64,000 nucleotides of DNA, from assembly GCF_035594125.1 (NCBI RefSeq), contig NC_087185.1, positions 9,100,001-9,164,000 on the forward strand, in the 5' to 3' direction. The translations under genes were made by a program, and so were the position numbers. The notes below the pieces were generated by a model. The model saw only the letters and a list, made by a program, of their open reading frames with translations. It made no database searches and was not told the DNA's origin. Position 1 is the stretch's first letter, and each line of letters opens with the position of its first letter. Source of the DNA: Scylla paramamosain (lineage: Eukaryota; Arthropoda; Malacostraca; Decapoda; Portunidae). Below, in pieces: positions 15,011-44,202 of this stretch.

Positions 15011-15253
15011 CTTAGCCTGAAAATGAGAAAGGATTGACAACAGTTAGTAACGCACTCCAGAAACATGCAAACACGTTGAAAAAGTACTGCCAAGCACTAG
15101 ACAAATCCTAGACAGAGGAAAAGGAGCACTAGACGAGAGTTGCCACACAGTCCTTGGTCCATAGTCCACCAACGAGAGCATCTGAGAATAGAGCCGCGGC
15201 ATTTGTCACCGACAAAGCCCCTGTATCGTTGAACGTGAAAATGATCTTATATA

Positions 15254-15394
15254 GTAAAACTTCAAGGTCGTTGAGCACCGGGTAAATATTATTCGATTTA
15301 AAAAAAAAATTACTCGCGTGGTTTTCTCATAGAGTGGAACAAGAATCCGGGTTTGGAGACTGGATTTTCAAACTTTCGAAAATAAGGGCCACCC

Positions 15395-15397
<3 letters not shown>
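15254..15397 (-). repeat. Right terminal inverted repeat of the DNA transposon
   Basis: Ends GGCCACCCTAA against (TA)n and contains the inverted counterparts of the left-end blocks. Confidence 0.85.
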
Positions 15398-19151
<3,754 letters not shown>

Positions 19152-19155
<4 letters not shown>

Positions 19156-20407
19156 TGAAATATCCTGAAGACGTGACTCATGTCCTGATCTACCGTGAAT
19201 TTGTATGTCATCTTACAGACACACTTCCTATTATTAAGCTATCAAATTAAAATTCTTATTGACGTCCACTAGACTAAGGTTCACCACGTTTTGTCTTGTG
19301 CTAAATCTTGCGTTGAGAGAAAAAAAAATAAATAAATAAAAAAGTTGGCAAAGTTAATTATGTTCCATTAATACTGATACAATGACTTAGGTGATTTTAC
19401 ATATCTAAATTTCTGACCGTGCATCTTTCGCTAGCTTCTTTTTCAATTCACATAGTTCTCCTCCTTATCCATTCTTACTATTCATCACCTTCGTTTCCTC
19501 ACATTTCTTTGTTTTCAAGCATTAAATTATCCCTAACCAATCTCCGTTATTACTTTGTCTCATTTTCTTTTTTTTTTTTTTTTTTGCTTCTTTTTCTGCA
19601 TCCCTTTCCCCGTCCATTCTTATCATTCTTTCTCTTCTCCGTTTCCTCTCAGTCCCTTGTTTTCAGTGAGTATACTTTTCTCTGACTTCCTTTCAAGTTT
19701 ACAAGGAATACTCTGAAATCGTACATTTGGAAACATGCTATTTGCTGAAGTACTGACATTATAGGCTAGCTACGTACATGAAATTGACTAGGCTACCTAA
19801 ATAACACATGAGTAAAGTAAATAAATAAATGAACGAATAAATGAATAAACAAATAAATAAATAAAAGTTTACTTCAACGAAACATTACTAGACAACTTGA
19901 ACGTCAGACACGCCACTGCCTTCGTGAATACTTCAAATGCAAGCAGAAATAAATCTTTAAGATGTGTGAAGTGCAATCGTAAATCATGAAAATGTATTGC
20001 TGTCAATCGATTCACATATTTATAGAAACATCATAACACATTCCTGCACCACTGCTCTTAAAAGAAAAAAAAAAATAAAAAGAAAATAAATGAAATAAAA
20101 TAAAACCAATGATTTGTCTCAGATGACTTTAGAGAGGGGAATGATTGGGTGAATGCAGCTGTCCTTATTATTTATTTTTCTTTCTTTTTTTTCGAAGATT
20201 GCCAGTTTTAATTATCTCAGCACTGGAAATCTTCCTCCTCCACATATGAGACTCTGTATGTGTTTAATTAAGAATAATTTTCCAAGGTTCTAGCTTTAGT
20301 TTTGTCCTAACATACTGCATTTTTTTTTTCTCTCTCTCTTCCCTGTGCAGTATATATTAACTTCTACATGTTTTAGGAATAATTTTCCTAGACTCCCAGC
20401 TTTAGTA
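19152..20407. other. Intergenic DNA, no gene seen
   Basis: AT-rich DNA with T- and A-rich runs. I see no gene or clear repeat. Confidence 0.5.
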
Positions 20408-20830
20408 AAACATAAGAGCATACGAAAATAAGGAAGCTGCAAGAAGCCATCAGAAAAGCCCTACACGCGACAGTCCCTCTATACAACATACTTATCCATT
20501 TCCACCTATCATCCTCACAGCCTTATCTTGAACCCCTTTGCTCCAGATGCGTTAAGCTCCTTTATGAGTCAGTGCTAACAGATGATAGTGAATATATTCC
20601 ATTCATCTACCACTCTTAAAACTAATTCCTTCCTCTATTTATTTTTTGTTTGTTTTATCAAGCTTAAACCCAGTATGTCTTGTCCTATCTGATTACCTAC
20701 TGACCCTGAAAAGTTTGCTAATCTTAAAACTTGTATCTTAGTTTTATCATCTTCCTCCACTAATCTCCTCAATTTATTTCTTCTACTTTCTATATCTTAT
20801 CATTTACACATTATTTAAGCTAGAGAATCT
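20408..20830 (-). mobile_element. CR1-like LINE 3' fragment, reverse orientation
   Basis: On the plus strand, 'aaacataagagcatacgaaaataaggaagctgcaagaag' wording (reverse complement of the 'cttgcagcttccttatt' tail) is followed by 'cagtccct', 'catttccacctatcatcctca' and diverged LINE sequence ('cttgtcctatctgattacctactgaccc'). It resembles the copies at 23.7 and 26.0 kb. No open frame survives. Confidence 0.6.
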
Positions 20831-21454
20831 AAAAATAAAGAGTACCTTAGCTAAAGACATGCTAAAACAATGTACAATTCCTACCAAAAGACACTACCGA
20901 CGCGGGCAAATCGTGGCCTTACCAAATAAGGATTCTCTCTCTCTCTCTCTCTCTCTCTGATTTTTTTTTTTTTCTTTCTTTCAAGGTATTCATATCTACA
21001 TTAATTTGATTATTCTTTACTTTCCTATCCAAAAATTCGTGTCAGTTTTTATGTTTACATCATGCAATCTATTAATTCCAGGTTGTCATTTTGTTATTTT
21101 AGATTGTTGTATACAGAAAGGTACACGACAACGAAATGATTCGTTCCAGTGTAGCGTTCGTTATGGCAGATGTGCATTCTGTTGACTAGAATCTACAGGA
21201 AAAAAAAATAATAATCGGTTCCTGGGAACCCCCCAAAAAATATTAAAAAATCCACAATTTTCGAAAAAAAAGCACATTTGCACTACTGCATCAAAATAAG
21301 CACATTTGCACTACTGCATTCGAGATACAACAAAAATAAACAGTACCCTCCCGAGTTTCACGCGTAGTCCTAAATTCTTACCATCCCGAACTTCGAGCAT
21401 TATCACCCAGAGTTTCACGCTGGTTTGACAAATATAGATCACATTTACTTACTG
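20831..21454. other. Intergenic DNA with a short direct repeat
   Basis: Holds (CT)n near 20935-20959 and a roughly 22-bp direct repeat, agcacatttgcactactgca, at about 21271 and 21298 (period about 28 bp). No gene seen. Confidence 0.5.
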
Positions 21455-21600
21455 TCGGCGTCGAGTCATTAGGGAGCTTTAAGAGAAGATTAGACAGATT
21501 TATGGATGGGGATGATAGGAGGAAACGGGTAGGTATATTTCATACAGGAACTGCCATGTGTAGGCCTTGATGGCTTCTTGTAGCTTCCCTTATTTCTTAT
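21455..21600 (+). mobile_element. CR1-like LINE 3' tail
   Basis: The segment 'tcattagggagctttaagag ... gacagatttatggatgggg ... cttgtagcttcccttatttctta' closely matches 24.12-24.27 kb. It directly abuts (TA)n at 21604. Confidence 0.75.
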
Positions 21601-21601
21601 G

Positions 21602-21603
<2 letters not shown>

Positions 21604-21688
<85 letters not shown>

Positions 21689-21744
21689 AGAGTAAACCCC
21701 CTTAAGCCGGGGCTCTCTCTCTCTCTCTCTGGGGAACTATTTCA

Positions 21745-21775
<31 letters not shown>

Positions 21776-21776
21776 G
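21604..21776. repeat. (TA)n with following (CT)n patches
   Basis: TA 21604-21686, then CT runs near 21713-21731 and 21747-21771. Confidence 0.9.
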
Positions 21777-22418
21777 TAAGAACAATCCTAAGGATCGCTA
21801 AATAGAATGAGACTGATTGAGGATAAAAATGGAATTACATATAGGAGAGTGAGAAAGAGTAAGAAAAGATGAAGCGAAAATGACATAAAATGAATGAGGG
21901 GAGACTGTCCCTTATCTCGGACGGATAAGGGGGAGGGGAGGTGACAGGGAGGGAGGTTTGAGACAAGACTAAAGAAGGGAGAAGAAAGAAAAAAAAAAAA
22001 AAAGGGAGGAAGGGACAGGCAGCGGATGGGTGAACAGTGGCTTGCACAGCTGGTGAGTTAGTCTTGCGAATTTGTTTGTTATTCTGATTAAATATTTATT
22101 AAAATTCCAGTGCTCACATGAGTGGCGAGTTCATTATGCCAATTTTGGTTCATTATTGCAATTAAATATTTATTAAAATTTCAGTGCATTATTGCATTTG
22201 TACGTTACGACCGTGTGTTGTCGCATACCCTACTGTATATAAATGAAGGGTTCCTATTTTCCTCATTAATGCTGACAGCATTTTAAAAGGTGTACAGCAG
22301 CAATACAAGTTATTAGGGAGATTAGTTCATGAAACTTTGTCCTAACCATTACTAGGCAACTAAAATCTCGCCTACCAATGCAACATTAACTATACAACCT
22401 AACTACATTACTCAGCAT

Positions 22419-22421
<3 letters not shown>
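21777..22421. other. Intergenic DNA, no gene seen
   Basis: Unremarkable sequence with purine-rich parts. It contains the phrase 'attaaatatttattaaaatt.cagtgc' twice (about 22087 and 22160), a short local duplication. Confidence 0.5.

Positions 22422-22506
<85 letters not shown>
22422..22506. repeat. (GA)n microsatellite
   Basis: About 85 bp of pure GA. Confidence 0.95.
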
Positions 22507-22509
<3 letters not shown>

Positions 22510-22802
22510 GCTACAATATGAAGGATGTAGACTACTGTACTGCTGTATAATGTGATAACGGCAAAATTTATATATTTTTTAATATATATATAATACAGCT
22601 ATCCTTTTATCCATTAACTTGAGAGGTTTAATTAATTATCTGCTCCTTTCCAGGTCTTCTAATTCAGCTGGACTTCACTGGGAAATCTCATTAAGAATCT
22701 GAATTTCCTTAAATCTTGTAAACTTTGCCGTCATTGATGTTCCTCACTAAACTGTCTTCTGTTCAATACTATGAGGGTAATGCAGTTTCAATTAATTTTC
22801 AG

Positions 22803-22808
22803 TTTATT
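22803..22808 (-). promoter_or_regulatory. PIGB: Candidate PIGB polyadenylation signal
   Basis: TTTATT on the plus strand is AATAAA on the gene strand, about 330 bp past the PIGB stop at 23141. This is the first clear hexamer I noticed. The 3' UTR between holds no other feature. The cleavage site is not determinable. Confidence 0.35.
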
Positions 22809-23140
22809 AAAAAATAACATCCTCTGCACACACACCTTTCACAAATCAACAAAAAACAGGAAATATTAACGATGAATCAATCACTGGATGAATCTCGTTT
22901 CCACTTTGCCACATGCACCTATATAAGGCAGGGGCACACACACATGCATACACACGTGGAATTTCATAAAATCATAAAGCATACCTGAGCTACTTGCAAA
23001 CTTTCAGCATGGTACTCACAACAAACACTTGCCAATCAATGACATCAATAAATCACACAGCTGTCAGAAGCAGCACTGAGGCTCCAACTCAACATGCCAC
23101 ATTAATCACAAAAACTAATAGCACTTTCTGATGCACATAT

Positions 23141-36715
<13,575 letters not shown>

Positions 36716-38556
36716 GACTGCCTCCTGTGGTAAATATAATTGGTTAACATGAATAGGAGAAGCACAAAAGCCTCCTTCTTCTTCTTCTTCTTCTTGTGAC
36801 CTCTTCTGTTTTTTATTGCTTGATAGGTCCTTCTTCCCTTCAGTGTTATGCTCTGGTCCATCCACTACCTGTAGAAGGAGAGTGGCAATCACAGCACAGG
36901 GAACAAAACTACACATCTAATACATTACATTTCCTACACACCTGTACTAGGAACTCTCATCACCCTTACTATCCTCTCTTTTTTTTTCTCTCTCTCTCTC
37001 CTTGATATAGGCCCAGCACTGAGAACTTCACCATCCTCTTCCTCTAACCTCCTATTCCACTCATCTTCTATAATTACAGTTATGGAGCCTATCAGCCTGT
37101 CTCTCTCTTCTTCATACCTGACACACTCCACCAAGAAATGTTCCAGTCTCCCTCACCCCACTACATGTGTTACACCCCTGGTCCAGCTCAACCCTGTTCC
37201 TAGCCTTCACTAACAACTTGCTACCCCAGTCTCCTACGTGTCAGTGGAGTGCCTCAGGTCTCTCCTTCCACTTGTACCACTTTAATGTGGACTTTGTTTC
37301 TATCCCTGTCTGCCATCTGACTGAACCACCTTTTTCTATCCTTTTCCTCACCTCTCTGTGTCCTATCCTCTTCCAGTCCTCATCAAGATTTTCCCTCCTT
37401 TTCCACCTATCCATTTCTCTACTCCATGAAGATCTAATAGAGTTTTCCCTCACTACCTGTTTTACCCACCTATCCTCATTAAGTCCTTCTATGTTCTTCA
37501 AAAAGCTCAGCTTCCTTTTAATTATTCTCTATCTGAAGGTGCTCCAGCCCATCTCTCCTCTGACAGCTTCTACTTCTGCACTGCATGGAACACCTAACCC
37601 CCATCTACCTACTATATTCTGGGTCTTCTCTAATCTTGTTAAGTCTCCCTCCCAGTAGTGGATAATTTCAGACCCAGAGAAGCAGTAAGGTACTGCCTTT
37701 CCCTTCCATAAACTTCTGCCTACCTCATACTTGTTAACTATCCTACTCCCAGCATTCTTTACCATTCCTATCATCTTCCTGGCTTTTCTTTCATTAATTT
37801 CATCTATTTTTCACCTCCTATTCCTTCTCTACTTACCTCTAGCACCAAATAAGCGGACCTCTCCACCACCTTTAGTATGCTGTTCCCTAATACCCACTAT
37901 CTCTCTATCTCACTGTTAAACTCCATCACCTTACATTTCCTGTTGCTATACTTAAAATCCCACTCTCGTCCACATACACTGGCTATCCACAACAGCTCCT
38001 CCATGTCCTCCTTACTCTCTGTCACCAGCACTATGTCACTGGCATAGGCTAGACATCCTAATCTCCTATCCCCAACTTTAACACCTTTCCTTGACACCAT
38101 GATCCTTGTTATTAACTCCTTTATGTAAATATTAGATAAGGCTGGGGACATCACACACCCCTGCCATACTCCAATATTGTTTCTCATCCAACCTGTACTA
38201 ATGTCTTCTAACATGAACTTCATCTCATTATCCTCATACAGCTTCCTAATTACTTACACTACCTTCCTGTCCACCCCTCTGTGTGCGAGTAATGCCAGCA
38301 GTTTGCTCCTGTCTACCCTATCATAGGCCTTCTCTATATCTAAGAAAACCAAGTACAGCTCCTTTCTTAGCTTTATATTTCTTTCAATAATTTCCTTCAT
38401 AACTAGCACATTTCCTAACCCACCTCTACCCTGCCTATAAAACCACTCTGCTCCTCTCCAAGCACCTTATTTTCCTCTATCCAAGTCTTCAATTTATTAT
38501 TAATCACCCAACCAAATGCCTCGTCTAGTATGTTTACCACTGCTATAGGTGTGTAA

Positions 38557-39291
38557 TTACCTATGCCCTCCCTTGGCTTTCCTCCTCCCTTTGTGTATGA
38601 GTATAATTCTGCTCCTATTCCAATCTTGAGGCACCTCCCCTATCTCAAAAATTTTCCTGAACAGCCCAGTTAGTGCCTGTTTTAATGCTTCCCCACCGTA
38701 CTTTATGAACTCACCTATGATGCCGTCTGTTCCGCCTGCTTTCTCTGTCTTGATGGCTCTCACTGCCAAAGCTGTGTCTTGCTCTTCTATCTCAACATCT
38801 TCCATCCCCCTAGATTTATTACTGTAAATGGACATAGTTCCTGTTTCCTCTTCCTCCTCCTGCCAAACAAACCTGCACCAATACTCCTCCACTATGGGCA
38901 CCACTTCCTCCTCACTGCTTGTCTCCCTGCCATCCACCTTCAGCTTCACCCCCTGGAGGGTTGCCGACCCACCCAAGTTCCTCCTTAATCGTCTCCACAC
39001 TTCCTTTTCTCTTTCTCTCCGTAGCATGTTGTTAAGGATCCTTGCCTGCTCTCCCTTCCATTTCTCAATCTTACCTCTAATGATTGCCTGAGCTGCTTTC
39101 TTTGCATCTATATACCTATCCCAAGCCTCTGCCCATTCTGTTTCATACCTTCCTCCAGATCTCTTTGCCATTGTAGCTAGGTTTCTTTGTTTCCTATTTT
39201 CTCTTTTCCTGTCTCCTAATACCTTAGCTACCTCCTCATCCCACCATCCTTTCAGTCTAGTTTTCCCTACTTGAATCTTCTTTACACCCAC
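38557..39291 (-). pseudogene. LINE family B reverse transcriptase N-terminal part
   Basis: The longest surviving frame of LINE-B copy 2, 244 codons, with a basic N-terminal linker ('RGKIEKWKGEQARILNNMLR') and RT motif 0-1 sequences ('GTDGIIGEFIKYGGEALK', 'VPQDWNRSRIILIHKG'). It stops near 38557 and resumes in another frame. Inactive fragment of a reverse transcriptase, not a host gene. Confidence 0.8.
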
Positions 39292-39349
39292 AGACTTCTT
39301 TGCCTGGCACCTTATGTTTTGTTTGATGTTACATTCCCATTCACTTACT

Positions 39350-39353
<4 letters not shown>

Positions 39354-39402
<49 letters not shown>
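39354..39402. repeat. (CT)n microsatellite inside LINE
   Basis: About 49 bp of CT. Confidence 0.95.
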
Positions 39403-39405
<3 letters not shown>

Positions 39406-41570
39406 GGCATAATTTCTTCCATTTCTCTACAGTACTTCACCCAGTCTGCATTCTTTAAGTTCCACTTCTCTTTCCACACTTCCTTCCTAACTCATGTACA
39501 TTTCCTGGTCTTCCAAACAATAATGCCTACTAAGAAGTGATTTGAAACATCTATTCCTTCATTTTTCCATATCCTACATCCCTGTTGTTCTACCTGTTAA
39601 TTTACTATGACATAGTCTACTGCCAACTCACTTCTCCTATCTCTCCATGTTACAGGATTTTCTAACTTCCATTTCTTGGTCCTCATTCCCATGTTGGTAG
39701 CGAAATCTAATCAGCTGCCCATTTAAATTCACTGTCTCCTCCATTAACCCTAAATGTCCATTCAGATCACCCATTACAACCCATTTATTTTGTCCTTCTC
39801 TCTCTCTCTTTCAGGTTAGTCACTGCCTCATAAAGTTTCCTGTTATCCTCATCATTCCTCTGGCTCTCCACCCCCATATACACCACTGTCACCCACCATC
39901 CCATGCTCTGTGATCTTCACTGATAAGATGTCGCCCTTATTGTGGCCTAGTCTACCTTCCACTTCCCTTGTTATTTTGATTTCCTCCACACTCCTACCTT
40001 CCTTTTCCCTCATAATCACCCCCACCTCTCCTTTCTTCTCTCCTGCTTGCCTGCCTCTGCCTAAAACTAACCAACCTCCTTCACTCCACTCAAAGCTGTC
40101 ATGCCACCCTGTCTCACCTACTTCCATCATGTCATAGTCTTTCCCTTCTTCTATCAGCACCCTCCATTTTTCCTCACTCCATCTGTTTGTGTTCAGGAAG
40201 GCAAGCAGCATACCTCCTTTCTGTGCCTTCTCCTATTCCTGTCTGGCATCCTTCCAGTCCTGGGCCCACTATCACATTCCAGGCTACCCATACCTTCCCT
40301 ATGTTGAACATGTGGATGCTGTCTGGTGACCACACCTGCCTCCATTTCATCTTTTCCCACAACTGTAGCCCATCACACTCCCATTCTTCTAGCTTCCCTA
40401 TGCATCTCTTGTTCACCCATCTCCTCTCCTTGCCAAATTTTCAACCCTCCTTATCCCACCTCATGGGGATGCACATCAATAAGGGCCTCTTGTCTATCTT
40501 CTCCCTTACCATGTGAACTACTCGTATCTCTTCCATCCACTGCACTGTCTCCTTTCCTCCTATCTCCTCCAAGCCATTCTCTCCTCCCTTGATCACCACC
40601 AGGTCCTCAGGTCCCATTTCCCTGAGGTGTTCCTTCACTACCTCATGGATGACCCTGATGTTGCCTCCTGGTCTACTCTTGTCCATTATCTTATATCCAC
40701 CTTTTGACAACATGTAGATCTCTTTACTTACTCCCCTCATGAGACTATCTCTGAATACCCATACTCTCCCTCCTGCCTTCCTGTGTCCTCAGCTTTGGCC
40801 TTCTACCCTCCTGTATCTTTCTCCAGGAGTGGTGTTCTACTCCCATCCATGTCCCTGTCATTGTCCTTCTGCTCCATCCAGTTAATGTCCTCCTTCCTTC
40901 TGCTGTAATGATCCTTCCTATCCTGGTCTGTTTTCTTGACCTTACCGCTGCTGTTCTCCTCCTACACCCTACTGACACATTCCACAGCCTGCCTAGAGGC
41001 TACATGCCTCTCCTCACAATCCTGCTCTCCTTCACTCGGCCCTGCCTGCTCCTTCCTCCCAGTCTTCTCACAGTAAGTGTGGTCCTGGGGTTCTTTTGGC
41101 TGGTCCTTTACTTCGGCAGGGAGCCTAAAATCCTCCATCTCCCTGCCTTGGCCTTCCTCTTCCCCTATGAAATGGCACGGCGTCACTCGTAGGGACGTCC
41201 TCCCCGGCCACCCTCGTTTCGGAGCCCTCCACCTCACTTCTCAGAGTGAGTGCCTCCCATTCCTCCTTCACCCTCAAGAGATACCCGGTGCACAGGAACG
41301 AGAGGTTCTTGTTCTTGAGGACCCTATCTCCTGCCCACTTTAGTCCCATAAACTCCACATGATAACAATCACGGCACCTTTCACATGCTACTCCTCGGCA
41401 GCAACGTGTTACCTCCTTTCTGCATTTCTCGCAGTCACTGCTAAAATTTTTCTTTTACCTAAAATGGGGCTTCCGCACAACCCACACCCTCCAATAAGTT
41501 TACAAATGTTTAGGAGCTTCCGCCCAGTACTCACCTACACCAGAGCTGTCCTTCTCTTGCAACAACTCCT

Positions 41571-42040
41571 CCATGTCCTATGAAAAAGTCTTGATCTTGA
41601 TGGTACAGGTGGCACAGGATAGCTCCTGAGCCAGGCCTTTGGATCGGCAACTCCTGGTTTATTTACGCTGTATCTTGATCTTGATCTTGTAGATGAAGTC
41701 CGGAACCCTCGCCTGTGCAACGGCACAGCTCCTTTGTGGAGGTATATCGATGCTAGATTATGAAGGTATGTTATAATACCTGCATGTACTGGATCTTTTC
41801 TCACTTACCGGCTGATCATGACTATGGTCATGGCTGCAAACTTTATATCTTTATAAAGGTAATTTTTATGATTGCAGGAAGTGTTGTCAATTCATGTGTT
41901 GTTTTCTTCCAAGGCTTGATTTCTTCTTTCATAGCTTCTTGCCAGTGGTGAGACTCAGGAGATGTGAAAGCCTCTATGTATGTTTTTTGGGACATCAGCA
42001 ACATAATAACAGTAATCAATGAAGCACTTTGCAACAAAGG
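41571..42040. other. Spacer between LINE copies, possible LINE-B 5' UTR
   Basis: Contains 'cttgatcttgatcttg' repeats at about 41672-41695 and no open coding pattern. Part may be the 5' UTR of LINE-B, since it directly precedes its first zinc-knuckle sequence. I cannot fix the boundary. Confidence 0.4.
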
Positions 42041-43372
42041 AGGCAGTAGGCACCTGCCGAAATGATAATTACTCCTAGTGAGGTCTTGACACCCCTCTCA
42101 ACATTTTCTTCATTAATTTCTGCAGCATTCATTGCCTTAAATCTAATTTTTAATATGTAGAACACCACCTCTCCTCTACTAAACCTAATCTTTTCCTCAT
42201 TGAAATACAGGTGTCTGAGGCAACTGACAGTAGCCCTTTTTTTGTTCCCTCTTACTTTCTCTATCCCCATTTTCAGTCCAAAGCTGGGTATTGCGTCTAT
42301 ATGCACAACAACTTAGCCCGCTCTCATGCCCACGCTCTTGAATCTTCCGAGTTTTCTACCATCTGGCTACGACTACAGAGTCACTCTCAAACTAAATTTA
42401 TCTGTGCCGTATACTTCTCACCTAACTCCTCTGACTATAAGAAATTCTTTGACTACTTAACTTCCAAAGTGGAGCACATTCTGACTCTCTTCCCTTTTGC
42501 GGAGATCTCCATTCTTGGAGATTTCAATATTCACCACCAACTTTAGCTTTTCTCCCCCTTCACTGACCATCCTGGTGAACTAACCTTTAACGTTGCTATC
42601 CTCCACGACCTAGAGCAATTGGTGCAACACCCTACTCGTATTCCTGACCGTCTTGGAGATATGCCCAACATTATTGACCTTTTCCTAACCTCTAATTCTG
42701 CTTATGCTGTTATCCTATCTTCTCTGTTGGGCTCTTCCGATCACAATCTCATATCTGTATCTTGCCCTATCGCTCCAGTTCCTCCTCAGGATTCCCCTAA
42801 GCGGAGGTGTCTCTGGCATTTTGTCTCTGCTAGTTGAAAGGACCTGAGGAAGTATTTTGCCGATTTTCCTTGGAATGACTACTGATTCCGTGTCAGAAAC
42901 CCGTCTCTGTGTGCCGAGTCCATAACAGAGGTGATAGTATCCAGCATGGAAGCGTACATTCGTCATTTTTTTTTCTCGACCCAAACCTTCCAAACCTTAG
43001 TTTAACACAGCTCATTCTCATTATAGAGAGGTGGCCCACAAAAGGTGCTTGAGCCTTCCATCACCAGAATCTCATGTGCTTTATATTTTATTTTTTTTTG
43101 CCGGAAATCATGCCAAGTCTGCTTTCCAACTAGCCAAAATCTCCTTCATTAATAGAAAATGTCAAAAGCTTTCAAGATCTAACTCCCCTTGTGACTTCTG
43201 GCACCTAGCCAAAAACATCTCCAATAACTTTGCTTTTTCTTCTTTCCCTCCTTTATTTCAACCAGATGACATCACTACTATCACATCCATCTCTAAAGCT
43301 GAACTTTTCGCTCAAACCTTTGCTAAAAACTCTACCTTGGATGATTCAGGGCTGGTGTGTACCTGAAGGCGC
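42041..43372 (+). mobile_element. LINE family A, copy 4: 5' half with 5'-UTR deletion
   Basis: Begins aggaggcagtaggcacctgc, the intact 5' end shared (inverted) with copy 5 at 47.2 kb. About 285 bp of 5' UTR and N-terminal sequence is missing at 'gtgaggtc|ttgacacc' compared with copy 5. It continues with the endonuclease ('[13 protein letters not shown]', '[13 protein letters not shown]') and linker to about 43365, where it stops abruptly before reverse transcriptase at a (TTA)n-bearing junction. Stops are frequent. Confidence 0.8.
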
Positions 43373-43389
43373 CCTAAGGCTTGAAATTG

Positions 43390-43394
43390 TGTGC

Positions 43395-43461
<67 letters not shown>

Positions 43462-43600
43462 TGTATTATTGTCGTTTTATTAATATCAATAATTTTATCA
43501 TTATTGTTATTATCATTATTATTATTATTATTATTACTACTGTTATGATTCTCGTTTTTGGTTAATAATAATAATAATTTTATTATTATTATTGTTGTGC
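43390..43600. repeat. (ATT)n microsatellite region
   Basis: ATT/TTA repeats at 43396-43460 and interrupted ATT-rich sequence to about 43596. Confidence 0.9.
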
Positions 43601-44202
43601 ACGCCCCTTTTTTCGGCCTTCAGGAACACACCACTGCAGCAGCCCAAGGCGGTCAGCGCACACAACAGGAATCCACCAACGTTGTCGTGATTGAGCCCGT
43701 TTGGCGAGTGGGGGCGAGGCACGTACACGCAGCACCTGTCTGGATTCAGCAGACTACTGAGAGGGGGAAGGGGCAACAAAACACAGGCTCACTAGCACTC
43801 CTGTCTTTATTGCCCACACAGTGCAATACCACAGGGCACAAGGCGCACTACCACACTACAGCATGCTATATCAGAGTCGCACCACCGGCCCTCACAGAAC
43901 AGCTGCAGGCGCACAGTATCCCACGAGATCACAACTCATACAGTGTCGCTCAGCAAGCGTCAAGTACTCATTGTCTTAGTCTGCCGGGGCACACTAACCT
44001 CACACCATGCCTCGGGACACAGTCACGTCGTTGCAGCGGCAGGGGACCAGTGTCGTACCAAGGGAGGGCACTTCTCTTGGTCTGGCGTCTTCACGCTGTC
44101 TGTGATGTCCTCTTCTCTCTCTCTCTCTCTGCTTCCTTTGTATCGTATGGTATCGCTGGGGGATAGACAGTTTGGGTGAAGGAAGAGTGTGTTAGTTGGG
44201 TG
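43601..44202. other. Unassigned GC-richer segment
   Basis: A frame of about 200 codons is open across it, starting in ATT repeats. It has no recognisable motif and odd composition (Gln/Thr/His). It could be part of an LTR or unique DNA. I do not call a gene. Confidence 0.35.

Larger units (their letters stand above)
12573..15397 (-). mobile_element. DNA transposon with ~150-bp imperfect TIRs inserted in (TA)n
   Basis: Both termini read TTAGGGTGGCCC inward from flanking (TA)n. Matching blocks recur inside each end: CCAAACCCGGATTCTTGTTC near 12626 and, inverted, near 15336-15355; then CGGTGCTCAACGAC near 12701 and, inverted, near 15267. This gives terminal inverted repeats of about 155 bp (12573-12727) and 144 bp (15254-15397). 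The interior carries one transposase-like gene on the minus strand that is visibly GC-richer than its surroundings. The target duplication cannot be read because both flanks are (TA)n. I cannot name the superfamily with confidence. Confidence 0.85.
36930..41570 (-). mobile_element. LINE family B, copy 2: long decayed non-LTR element
   Basis: Minus-strand reading pieces in order from the 5' side are as follows. Near 41350-41420 is a Cys/His cluster (zinc-knuckle-like, around 'CYHVEF'). About 39.8-40.7 kb is an APE-type endonuclease. 39291-38557 is the linker and start of reverse transcriptase ('WWDEEV', 'KTEKAGGTDGIIGEF', 'GEVPQDWNRSRIILIHKG'). 38223-37897 is the RT core ('IGVWQGCVMSPALSN', 'GCLAYASDIVL', with A-S-D replacing A-D-D). 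37774-36940 is the C-terminal region. The frames are broken repeatedly. A (CT)n array interrupts it at 39354-39402. Its 3' end lies within 70 bp of the first recognised PIGB exon. Confidence 0.8.

Noticed and set aside
43558..44166. 202-codon plus-strand frame
   Set aside because: Starts in (AAT)n, has no recognisable domain, and composition does not look coding; left as unassigned.
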